This document shows, in pieces, positions 26,663-33,615 of a DNA stretch of 36,668 bases. The notes below the pieces were generated by a model, which did not search any database, was not told where the DNA came from, and saw only the letters and a list, made by a program, of their open reading frames with translations. How positions within the stretch are numbered: position 1 is the first letter of the stretch; each line of letters begins with the position of its first letter. The stretch is taken from positions 1 through 36,668 of the forward strand of contig CANGOF010000014.1 in assembly GCA_947455515.1 (NCBI GenBank). Reading direction: 5' to 3'. Both the position numbers and the translations under genes were made by a program. Source of the stretch: Flavobacteriia bacterium (GTDB lineage Bacteria; Bacteroidota; Bacteroidia; Flavobacteriales_D; Crocinitomicaceae).

Positions 26663-26757
26663 CTCCCCATCTCCCTGCCTCCCTACCTCCCCATCTCCCT
26701 ACCTCCCCATCTCCCTACCTCCCCATCTCCCTGCCTCCCTGCCTCCCCATCCGTCCC
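26663..26757. repeat. Pyrimidine-only minisatellite (8/16-bp period)
   Basis: CTCCCCAT, CTCCCTAC and CTCCCTGC units alternate with an 8- or 16-bp period over ~95 bp. One strand is almost pure pyrimidine, so triplex or slipped structures are possible. The ORF-track protein at 26659-26946 (repeated LP/PHLP) is a by-product of this repeat and not a gene. Confidence 0.9.
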
Positions 26758-26761
26758 CCCC

Positions 26762-26836
26762 TGACCCCAGCGGGGTCACACATCGCTAGCCATGCAATGG
26801 CGACGCGTTCCGACTCCAGAGGAGTCGTACATCGCT
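26762..26836 (+). repeat. Left direct repeat of the transposase locus
   Basis: Hairpin GACCCC-AGC-GGGGTC, tail ACACATCGCT, hairpin GCCAT-GCA-ATGGC, spacer GACGCGTTCC, hairpin GACTCC-AGA-GGAGTC, tail GTACATCGCT. The right copy has the same layout with paired stem changes. A further partial tail (TCACACATTGCT) runs on into the end of the transposase gene. Confidence 0.92.
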
Positions 26837-26839
26837 GTA

Positions 26840-27316
26840 TCACACATTGCTTGACCCTATTCCCCCATCAAACAAATATTTTTCATCATATTCCACCGCA
26901 TTTTGTTCTAACATTCCTACATATTCCTCTCCAAAACTTTGCCTAGCATGATGATCTTTCTGATTCAACACATACTTTATCACCCTCTCCACATGTGAAT
27001 TACTGTAAGAAAATGCTCCAAACCCTTCTTGCCATTGAAATTTATGAGGCAGCAAATTAGTCTCGTTAATATAATTCGTCGAATACTTTTTTACCTCTCG
27101 TACCAAATCAGATAAATTACAGGTTGGTTTCATCCCAATGAAAATATGAATATGATCTTCAACACCATTTATTGCCAGTAATTTTTGTCCTTTTTGTTGA
27201 ATAATTCCAGTAATTATTTTGAAAACCTGACCTTCAAAATGAGGTAAAATACAAGCTTGTCTATACTTTACTGCGAAAACTACTTGAATGTGAATTTGAG
27301 AATACGTGTTTGCCAT
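26840..27316 (-). CDS. IS200/IS605-family Y1 transposase (RAYT-like)
   Basis: 158 residues, a full-length Y1 (HUH) transposase. The HUH motif is HIH in VEDHIHIFIG. The presumed nucleophilic Tyr is in VERVIKYVLNQ, and family segments WQEGFGAFSYS and YDEKYLF are present. Such enzymes cut and join single-stranded DNA at hairpin-marked ends; the related RAYTs are tied to short palindromic repeats. The copy looks intact. Its final codons (SSNV and TGA) are read from the antisense of the repeat tail TCACACATTGCT. It is flanked on both sides by the family it may mobilise. No TnpB/IscB partner is present. Whether this is IS200 TnpA or a RAYT needs a tree. Confidence 0.9.
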   Translation of the reverse strand: MANTYSQIHIQVVFAVKYRQACILPHFEGQVFKIITGIIQQKGQKLLAINGVEDHIHIFIGMKPTCNLSDLVREVKKYSTNYINETNLLPHKFQWQEGFGAFSYSNSHVERVIKYVLNQKDHHARQSFGEEYVGMLEQNAVEYDEKYLFDGGIGSSNV

Positions 27317-27420
27317 TTTTACTTGTTTTTTTGTTAATTCTCTATTGAATTTAAGAAATAAAAGGATCTAAATCCAAATAATTGCACTCGTTTTTTTACT
27401 AAAAAATGCTTTTTTCTCTC

Positions 27421-27616
27421 CTTCCCTTCCATCCCTTGACCCCAGCTGGATCAAACATCGCTTCCCTTTCATCCCTTGACCCCAGCTGGACCCACACATC
27501 GCTTCCCTTTCATCCCTTGACCCCAGCTGGACCCACACATCGCTTCCCTATCATCCCCTTCCACCCCTTGACCCCAGCTGGACCCACACATCGCTTCCCT
27601 TTCATCCCCCTTCCAT
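27421..27616 (+). repeat. Tandem array of degenerate GACCCC repeats
   Basis: Copies start at 27438, 27478, 27519 and 27570, with the right direct repeat at 27622 as the fifth (periods 40, 41, 51 and 52). Each has GACCCCAGCTGG, an ACATCGCTTCCC tail and a pyrimidine spacer (TTTCATCCCTT). The outer stem pairs are broken here, leaving only the CCAGCTGG core palindrome. Unlike CRISPR there are no unique spacers. Confidence 0.9.
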
Positions 27617-27620
27617 CCCT

Positions 27621-27695
27621 TGACTCCAGCGGAGTCACACATCGCTAGCCATGCAATGGCGACGCGTTCCGACCCCAGAGGGGTCGCATATTGCT
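27621..27695 (+). repeat. Right direct repeat of the transposase locus
   Basis: Same layout as 26762-26836, but hairpin 1 is GACTCC-AGC-GGAGTC and hairpin 2 is GACCCC-AGA-GGGGTC. In both stems C-G and T-A pairs are exchanged while pairing is kept. The middle GCCAT-GCA-ATGGC hairpin and spacer are unchanged. Confidence 0.92.
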
Positions 27696-27747
27696 TGCCA
27701 TGGCAAGCAATTATTTAACACCGACTCCAGAGGAGTCGTACATCGCT
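27691..27747 (+). repeat. Perfect 20-bp palindrome and a further GACTCC repeat
   Basis: TTGCTTGCCATGGCAAGCAA is a perfect palindrome overlapping the end of the right direct repeat. After 11 bp there is one more copy, GACTCC-AGA-GGAGTC with tail GTACATCGCT. A similar GCTTGCC/GGCAAGC hairpin occurs at 14860-14876. Confidence 0.88.
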
Positions 27748-27847
27748 AAATCCCTACGCTATTTTGCTTATAGTAATATTTTTTTACTAAGTGATTCGTC
27801 TATTTTTTTTAATGATTTTGCGCATTTTTTATTGATTAACAATGAAT

Positions 27848-27855
27848 TAAATTTG
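27848..27855 (+). promoter_or_regulatory. Candidate -7 box of the PilJ/NarX-like receptor gene
   Basis: TAAATTTG fits TAnnTTTG but leaves only 14 bp before the ATG at 27870, and no TTG lies at 17-23 bp upstream. Weak candidate. Confidence 0.35.
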
Positions 27856-27869
27856 TAAAAAATGATTTT

Positions 27870-30749
27870 ATGCAATTTAAAAATTTCCCCATCCGTAAAA
27901 AAGTAAGCGTTGTAGTTTTACTTTTAGTAGTGTTTAATCTTTTATTAGATGCCGTTATTCTGTATAGTAACTTTGCGAATAAAGATGCAGATTTACTAAA
28001 CACAGCTGGTAGAAATCGTTTCCTTTCCCAACGACTTACAGCCTTAGGAAATGCTTCATGTAGTAGGGATAAAACCATTGCAGCAAACGCAAAAAAGGAA
28101 TTAAACAAAACGATTATATTCTTTGAGAAGAATTTAGAGGTGCTTTTTAAAGGTGGACATCCCCCAAAAACGGATGCTTCCGTTCACATTGCTGCAGCTC
28201 CTGAGGTTGCTTTACCTGCGTTGAATGATATGAAGAATTCATTTAAAGGGACAAAAGCGTTATTAAACTCGGTAATGACACAGCCTGCAGATAGTCAAGA
28301 AGCAACAGAAGCCATCAATGAATTAAATAGGAGAGCGGTGAAAGGAAAAATGCTGAAAAAAGCACAAAACATTGTGGATGCATTTACAAAACATACAGAT
28401 AACAATAAAAGGATAGTATTAAATTATGTCTTATTTTTTACACTATTAAATTTTGGGATAATTATTCTTGTCTATTATATATTCAACAAGTTCATCTCAA
28501 AACCAATTAATGAAGTAAAAGAGGTAGCGAATGTAATTGCTGCAGGTGATTTTACCAAAACGGTAGCTATAGACTCCACAGATGATATCGGAAATGTGGC
28601 AGAATCTATCAATGTCTTAATTCACAACATGAATAGAGCGTCCGATTTTGCAGATAACATTGGACAAAATAAATTAGATGTAGCATTTGATTCATTGGGT
28701 GAAAAAGATACGTTGGGAATATCTTTATTGACCATGCGTACCAATTTAATTCAAGTTGCAGAAGACGAAAAGAAAAGAAATTGGGCAACGGAAGGTCTCG
28801 CTAAATTTGGGGATATCTTACGTAGCAATAACGATGGAATAGATGCACTTGCAAATAATATCATCGCCGGTTTAGTAAAATACTTAAATGCAAACCAAGG
28901 TGGGTTGTTTGTGGTAAACGATTCAGATAAAAATGATGAACACCTCGAATTAGTGGCTTGTTATGCGTGGAATAAAAAGAAATACCTGCATTCAAGAGTA
29001 GATAAAGGGGAGGGATTAGTTGGACAAGCGTGGCAAGAACAAGATACCTTATTCATAACAGATGTTCCTAAAGATTTTGTTCGTATAACTTCTGGTTTAG
29101 GAGATGCAAATCCAAATGCATTTTTAATTGTCCCTCTTACAGTGAACGATCAAACCTATGGGGTGGTAGAAATTGCATCGTTCAAACAATTTGAGCAATT
29201 TGAGGTTGATTTTGTACAAAAATTAGCCGAATCAATCGCTTCTACCTTATCCACTGCGAAAACAAACGAACGCACAAAAGTGTTATTGGAACAATCGCAA
29301 CAACAAACGGAAGAAATGCGTGCGCAGGAAGAAGAAATGCGTCAAAACATGGAAGAAATGCAAGCGACGCAAGAAGAGATGGAGCGCAAAGAAGGGGAGA
29401 TGACGCGTATGATGGAGCAAATGCAACAACAAGAGGAGGAGATGCGACAAAACATGGAGGAAATGGAAGCGACGCAAGAGGAGATGGAAAAACAAAATGC
29501 CATCATTGCCGAATCGAATGCAAATACAAAAGGAATTTTGGATGGAGTAAATGCCACCATGGCAACCATTGAATTCTCGCCGGATGGGTTTGTGATTACA
29601 GCAAATGATAATTTTAATGCTGCGATGAAAACTAATTTAGATGACATTAAAGGAGTGCATCATAGTGAATTTCTTCCAGTAGAAATAAAAAATTCTCCGG
29701 ATTACCAAACGTTTTGGTCAGATCTTTCAAATGGAAAAGATAAAAAAGGAATTTTTAAACGTAAAAATGCAAATGGAGAAGTAGTTTGGTTAAATGCAAT
29801 CTATAATCCAGTTAAAAATGCCAATGGGGAAATAATCAAAGTAGTGAAATTTGCTACAGATATCACGGAGCAAAAAGAATTAGAAGCACAAATGAAAGCG
29901 CAATCGGATATTATAAATAGTATCGCGATTGTTTCTAAAACGGATTTGAAAGGAAATATTACGTATGTAAACGACGAATTCTTAAAATGGTCTAAATATT
30001 CGAAAGAAGAAGTAATGGGTAAAAACCACCGTATGTTAAAATCTGGTGAGCAAGACGATCAAATTTTTGTAGACATGTGGAAAACGATTTCTTCGGGTAA
30101 AGTATTCCGTGGTGAAATTAAAAACAAAGCCAAAGATGGTTCATTCTATTGGGTAGATGCAATTGTAGCTCCAATTTTAGATGATAATGGAAAACCAGTC
30201 GAATACATCGCGCAACGTTTTGTGATTAACGAGCAAAAAGAGAAGGAAGAAAAAATGCAAATGATGATTGAGGAAACGCGTGCACAAGAAGAAGAAATTC
30301 GCCAAAACTTGGAAGAAGTACAGGCTACTTCGGAAGAAATGGAACGAGTTATTCGTGAAATGGATGCACAAAATTCGATTATCAATAGTGTTGCAATTGT
30401 ATCAAAAACAGATTTACTTGGAAACATCACCTATGTGAACGATGAATTTGTGAAATGGGCGAAATATTCAAAGGAGGAAGCAATGGGACAAAATCACCGT
30501 ATCCTTCGTCATCCAGACATGCCAGCTGCCGCTTTTGAGGATCTTTGGAAAACAATTTCTTCAGGTAAAATTTGGAGAGGTGAAGTGAAAAACTTAGCAA
30601 AAGATGGTTCTTTCTATTGGGTGGATGCAATCATCGCTCCAATTCTCGATGGTAACGGAAAGCCAAAAGAATACATCGCACAACGTTTTGTAATCAACGA
30701 CCAAAAAGAAAAAGAAGCACAATTAAACGAATTACTGAATAAAAAGTAA
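27870..30749 (+). CDS. Membrane receptor: PilJ/NarX-like sensor, HAMP, GAF, coiled coil, three PAS; no output domain
   Basis: 959 residues. Membrane segments (~12-32, ~182-205) flank a periplasmic domain opening with LNTAGRNRFLSQRLTAL. This is the P-box-like pattern of PilJ-type and NarX-type sensors. Then HAMP (~205-258) and a second HAMP-like repeat, GAF (~325-475), a coiled coil (~480-555), PAS1 (~555-675), PAS2 (~680-790), a second coiled coil (~795-830) and PAS3 (~835-950). PAS3 has LRHPDMPAAAFEDLW and WRGEVKN as in Aer. From GAF to PAS2 it is nearly identical to the 23697 product. There is no catalytic or MCP output. The NarL-type kinase/regulator pair downstream could take its signal (inference). 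Confidence 0.9.
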   Translation: MQFKNFPIRKKVSVVVLLLVVFNLLLDAVILYSNFANKDADLLNTAGRNRFLSQRLTALGNASCSRDKTIAANAKKELNKTIIFFEKNLEVLFKGGHPPKTDASVHIAAAPEVALPALNDMKNSFKGTKALLNSVMTQPADSQEATEAINELNRRAVKGKMLKKAQNIVDAFTKHTDNNKRIVLNYVLFFTLLNFGIIILVYYIFNKFISKPINEVKEVANVIAAGDFTKTVAIDSTDDIGNVAESINVLIHNMNRASDFADNIGQNKLDVAFDSLGEKDTLGISLLTMRTNLIQVAEDEKKRNWATEGLAKFGDILRSNNDGIDALANNIIAGLVKYLNANQGGLFVVNDSDKNDEHLELVACYAWNKKKYLHSRVDKGEGLVGQAWQEQDTLFITDVPKDFVRITSGLGDANPNAFLIVPLTVNDQTYGVVEIASFKQFEQFEVDFVQKLAESIASTLSTAKTNERTKVLLEQSQQQTEEMRAQEEEMRQNMEEMQATQEEMERKEGEMTRMMEQMQQQEEEMRQNMEEMEATQEEMEKQNAIIAESNANTKGILDGVNATMATIEFSPDGFVITANDNFNAAMKTNLDDIKGVHHSEFLPVEIKNSPDYQTFWSDLSNGKDKKGIFKRKNANGEVVWLNAIYNPVKNANGEIIKVVKFATDITEQKELEAQMKAQSDIINSIAIVSKTDLKGNITYVNDEFLKWSKYSKEEVMGKNHRMLKSGEQDDQIFVDMWKTISSGKVFRGEIKNKAKDGSFYWVDAIVAPILDDNGKPVEYIAQRFVINEQKEKEEKMQMMIEETRAQEEEIRQNLEEVQATSEEMERVIREMDAQNSIINSVAIVSKTDLLGNITYVNDEFVKWAKYSKEEAMGQNHRILRHPDMPAAAFEDLWKTISSGKIWRGEVKNLAKDGSFYWVDAIIAPILDGNGKPKEYIAQRFVINDQKEKEAQLNELLNKK

Positions 30750-30760
30750 TCACCCGTTAG

Positions 30761-30786
30761 AGCTGCCCAATTGGGCAGCTTTTTTT
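30761..30786 (+). terminator. Intrinsic terminator (AGCTGCCC palindrome)
   Basis: The palindrome AGCTGCCCAATTGGGCAGCT is followed by T residues (seven including its last base). The same terminator, with the same preceding bases, follows the gene ending at 33394. Confidence 0.93.
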
Positions 30787-31051
30787 ATCCCCCTTTGCTC
30801 CGCTATACATCATTTGCCTAGCTGGAAGTGTCTTCCTTCGGTAAATAATGCCACACCCCATCATGGTCACATCTCGCTACCCGCTACATGCCCTATCACC
30901 CTCATCGTCCATCCCTCCCGACCCCAGATGCCTCCCTCATCGCTACCATGAAATAGCACACGTTCACGACTCCGTAAGATACGCACATGCACCTAAGTCA
31001 ATTAACTTAAAAATAATTATTATATTCGTCTAATAATTATTTTGAACTTGC
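30787..31051. other. Gene-free region holding a decayed repeat copy
   Basis: A pyrimidine-rich stretch leads to 30920-30991. There GACCCCAGATG, a CATCGCTACCATG segment and CACGTTCACGACTCC line up with the 75-bp repeat of the transposase locus. The right arms are mutated and stems no longer form. An AT-rich stretch (31000-31045) before the next ATG probably holds its promoter, but no TAnnTTTG box is clear. The small ORF-track protein at 30848 is not supported. Confidence 0.6.
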
Positions 31052-33394
31052 ATGAAGATTCGCAACTATTTAACCAATTTAAAAATTTCCCAAAAGTTAG
31101 TATTGACCTCCATAGTAGTTATGTCTATACTAACGGTGGTTATAATCACCTATATTTCTATATCTTCTTTAAAAAGCACCAACGAACAATACCAAGTCCA
31201 ATCGAAAGCAAATGCTGCTTCTGTAATGGAAATGATCGACCGTAATTTCTATGAAAGATTCGGAGATGTGCAGGCATTTGCATACAATAAGTTAGCAGTA
31301 AGAACTGCTATGACAGATTCTGTTAAACAAGATGCACAAGATTTTATCAATACAATGGTTAGTTATTATGTATTGTATGATTTAATGATGATTACAGATA
31401 TAAATGGTAAAGTGGTAGCTGTAAATTCAAAAGATAAAAATGGCAACACTATTTTTTCAAAGGGAATAATAGGGCAAAACGTAACACACGAAGAATGGTT
31501 TAGCGCTTGTACTTCTGGTAATGGACCTCAAGGAGGTGCTTATTATTCGGATTTTATGATTAATAAAACGTCAGCATACATAAATAACAACAATGGGTGG
31601 GGGATGACCTTTGCCGCTCCAATTAGAGACTACAAAGGGAATATCATTGGTGTTTGGTATAACTATGCAAATTGGGGAGAAGTTACACAAGGAATACGTA
31701 ACGAGACAGAAAAAGCTTTAAGGAAAACGGTTAAAAATTCTTTTATCTTGGTTACCAATGAAAATAATCAAGTAATTGATGCGGAAGACAACAGCTTGGT
31801 AGTTTCCAACAAAATAATTGAGGAGACTAATTTTGAAAATGGATTAGAGTTTTCATATTTAGGAAGAACAATTTCCACGAATAATTATGTAATAGGGAAA
31901 GAAAAAGGCGACGGTGCATATAGTTACAGAGGTAAAAATTGGAACGCAATCACATTTATTCCTAAAGCGACATTTACTTGGACTTATTTTACGCAGCATT
32001 TAGCAATTTTGATTTTTGTAATTATATTGATATCTGTAATTATTTGTTATATTTTTTATCGTTTGGCTTCTGGAATTTCTAAAAATATCGATGCAGTAAA
32101 AGACTATATGGAGACACTTTCCAAAGGAAAATTATTGGAAGTTAGAGAAGAGAATATGGGCGAAATGACAAATACAGTGAAAAATTTAGTGGAAGGATTG
32201 AATGCAAAATCAAAATTTGCACTGGAAATTGGATCTGGAAATTTACAAGCCGATTATGAGACACTAAGTGAAGAAGACATACTTGGAAAATCCTTGTTAA
32301 ATATGCGAGATAATCTTGTGAAAGTTTCAGAAGAGGATAGTAAAAGAAATTGGATATCAGAAGGTTTAGCAAAATTTACAGTTTTTCTTCGGGATACTAC
32401 CGATGAACAACGTTTTTACGATACAATTTTATCTAATTTAATCCGATACATCCATGCAAATCAAGGGTATTTGTATGTAATCAACGAGGAAGATGAAAAT
32501 GACGATTTTTTAGAAGTAAAGTCTGTGTATGCTTATGGTAAACAACGTTACTTAGAAGAGAAAAAAAAGATAAAATGGAAACAAGGGTTGGTTGGTCAAG
32601 CTTGGTTTGATAAGGAACCTTTATTTTTTACGGAAATTCCTTCCGATTACGTGAATATTACTTCTGGTATGGGGGAAGCTACTCCAACGTGTGTTTTTAT
32701 AATTCCACTAATTATTAATGAGAAAGTATTTGGAGCCATTGAAATTGCTTCATTTGAACCGCTCTCAACAGAAAAAATTGAGTTCGTATCTAAACTTTCG
32801 GAAACTATCGCAAGTACAATTTCAACAGTGAAAGTAAACGCAAAAACAAAAATGTTGTTAAATCAGTCACAACAACAAACGGAAGAAATGCGTGCGCAAG
32901 AGGAAGAAATTCGCCAGAATTTGGAAGAAATGCAAGCTACTCAATCCGAAATGACTCGTATGCAACGCCATTTACAAGAAGAAAAAATAAAATTAGAAGA
33001 GGAATTTTTAGCACAATCGAATATCATAAATAGCGTTGCAATCGTTTCGAGAACAGATCTTCAGGGAAATATTACCTATGTGAATGATGAATTCTTAAAA
33101 TGGTCTAAATATGCTAAAGAAGAAGTAATGGGTAAAAACCACCGTATCCTTAAATCGGGTGACCAAGACGATCAAATTTTTGAGGATATGTGGCGTACAA
33201 TTTCTTCTGGTAATATTTTCCGTGGTGAAATCAAAAACAAAGCAAAAGACGGCTCTTTTTATTGGGTAGATGCAATCATCGCTCCAATTCTTGATAAACA
33301 TGGGAAGCCTAAAGAATACATTGCACAACGTTTTGTCATCAACGATAAAAAAGAAAATGAAGCAAAATTAAATGAGTTACTGAATAAAAAGTAA
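31052..33394 (+). CDS. Membrane receptor: double Cache sensor, HAMP, GAF, coiled coil, PAS; no output domain
   Basis: 780 residues from an ATG at 31052. Membrane segments (~13-35, ~308-330) enclose a ~270-residue periplasmic domain of dCache type (MMITDINGKVVAVNSKD, then NGWGMTFAAPIRDYKGNIIG). Such domains usually bind amino acids or other small ligands. HAMP (~330-380), GAF (~440-590), a shorter coiled coil (~600-650; TEEMRAQEEEIRQNLEEM) and one Aer-like PAS (~655-770; GKNHRILKS, FRGEIKNKAKDGS) follow. No output domain is present. The C-terminus (LNELLNKK) and the terminator match those of the upstream receptor gene, showing shared origin or recombination. A NarL-type kinase follows. Confidence 0.9.
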   Translation: MKIRNYLTNLKISQKLVLTSIVVMSILTVVIITYISISSLKSTNEQYQVQSKANAASVMEMIDRNFYERFGDVQAFAYNKLAVRTAMTDSVKQDAQDFINTMVSYYVLYDLMMITDINGKVVAVNSKDKNGNTIFSKGIIGQNVTHEEWFSACTSGNGPQGGAYYSDFMINKTSAYINNNNGWGMTFAAPIRDYKGNIIGVWYNYANWGEVTQGIRNETEKALRKTVKNSFILVTNENNQVIDAEDNSLVVSNKIIEETNFENGLEFSYLGRTISTNNYVIGKEKGDGAYSYRGKNWNAITFIPKATFTWTYFTQHLAILIFVIILISVIICYIFYRLASGISKNIDAVKDYMETLSKGKLLEVREENMGEMTNTVKNLVEGLNAKSKFALEIGSGNLQADYETLSEEDILGKSLLNMRDNLVKVSEEDSKRNWISEGLAKFTVFLRDTTDEQRFYDTILSNLIRYIHANQGYLYVINEEDENDDFLEVKSVYAYGKQRYLEEKKKIKWKQGLVGQAWFDKEPLFFTEIPSDYVNITSGMGEATPTCVFIIPLIINEKVFGAIEIASFEPLSTEKIEFVSKLSETIASTISTVKVNAKTKMLLNQSQQQTEEMRAQEEEIRQNLEEMQATQSEMTRMQRHLQEEKIKLEEEFLAQSNIINSVAIVSRTDLQGNITYVNDEFLKWSKYAKEEVMGKNHRILKSGDQDDQIFEDMWRTISSGNIFRGEIKNKAKDGSFYWVDAIIAPILDKHGKPKEYIAQRFVINDKKENEAKLNELLNKK

Positions 33395-33405
33395 TCACCC
33401 GTTAG

Positions 33406-33431
33406 AGCTGCCCAATTGGGCAGCTTTTTTT
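33406..33431 (+). terminator. Intrinsic terminator, duplicate of the one at 30761
   Basis: AGCTGCCCAATTGGGCAGCT plus a T tract. It lies within 55 bp identical to the end of the previous receptor gene. Confidence 0.93.
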
Positions 33432-33493
33432 CTACCCGCCAATCCCCACCTTTCCGCCCCCACCCTTCCTACCATCACCCTCCCCCCCCCTCC

Positions 33494-33613
33494 TGACCCC
33501 AGAGGGGTCTCACATCGCTCGCGACCCCAAAGGGGTCGATTAATTTATTTTTTTATAATTTAGTAACTTAAAATTTATCCCACTTCTCGTCTCCAGCGGA
33601 GTCAAACATCGCT
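33494..33613 (+). repeat. Three GACCCC/GACTCC family repeats before the NarL-type kinase gene
   Basis: GACCCC-AGA-GGGGTC with tail TCACATCGCT (33494-33519), GACCCC-AAA-GGGGTC without a clear tail (33522-33538), and GTCTCC-AGC-GGAGTC with tail AAACATCGCT (33588-33613). The last copy has one stem mismatch and ends 2 bp before the ATG of the kinase gene. It therefore forms the gene's immediate leader. Confidence 0.9.
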
Positions 33614-33615
33614 TT

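Larger units (their letters stand above)
26762..27695. mobile_element. Candidate IS200/IS605-like element bounded by ~75-bp direct repeats
   Basis: A Y1 transposase gene on the - strand lies between two ~75-bp direct copies of a double-hairpin repeat (26762-26836 and 27621-27695). IS200/IS605-type elements have no terminal inverted repeats and use subterminal hairpins, which fits. The exact ends and target site cannot be set from one locus. The right side also holds a degenerate tandem array of the same family. Confidence 0.5.
27317..27869. other. 553-bp intergenic region without genes
   Basis: From left to right: an AT-rich leader upstream of the transposase, the five-unit repeat array, the right direct repeat, the palindrome TTGCTTGCCATGGCAAGCAA, another GACTCC repeat, and an AT-rich stretch with a -7 box for the next receptor gene. 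The ORF-track protein at 27406-27648 is translated repeat and not supported. Confidence 0.8.

Noticed and set aside
26659-26946. ORF of 95 aa on the + strand (LP/PHLP repeats)
   Set aside because: It is a translation of the CTCCC minisatellite and runs into the antisense of the transposase gene.
27421-27640. Regular repeats suggestive of a CRISPR array
   Set aside because: Spacers are near-identical pyrimidine tracts, periods vary from 40 to 52 bp, repeats match scattered palindromic copies, and no cas genes are present.
27406-27648. ORF of 80 aa (repeated HPLTPAGPTHRFP)
   Set aside because: Direct translation of the tandem repeat array, with no coding features.
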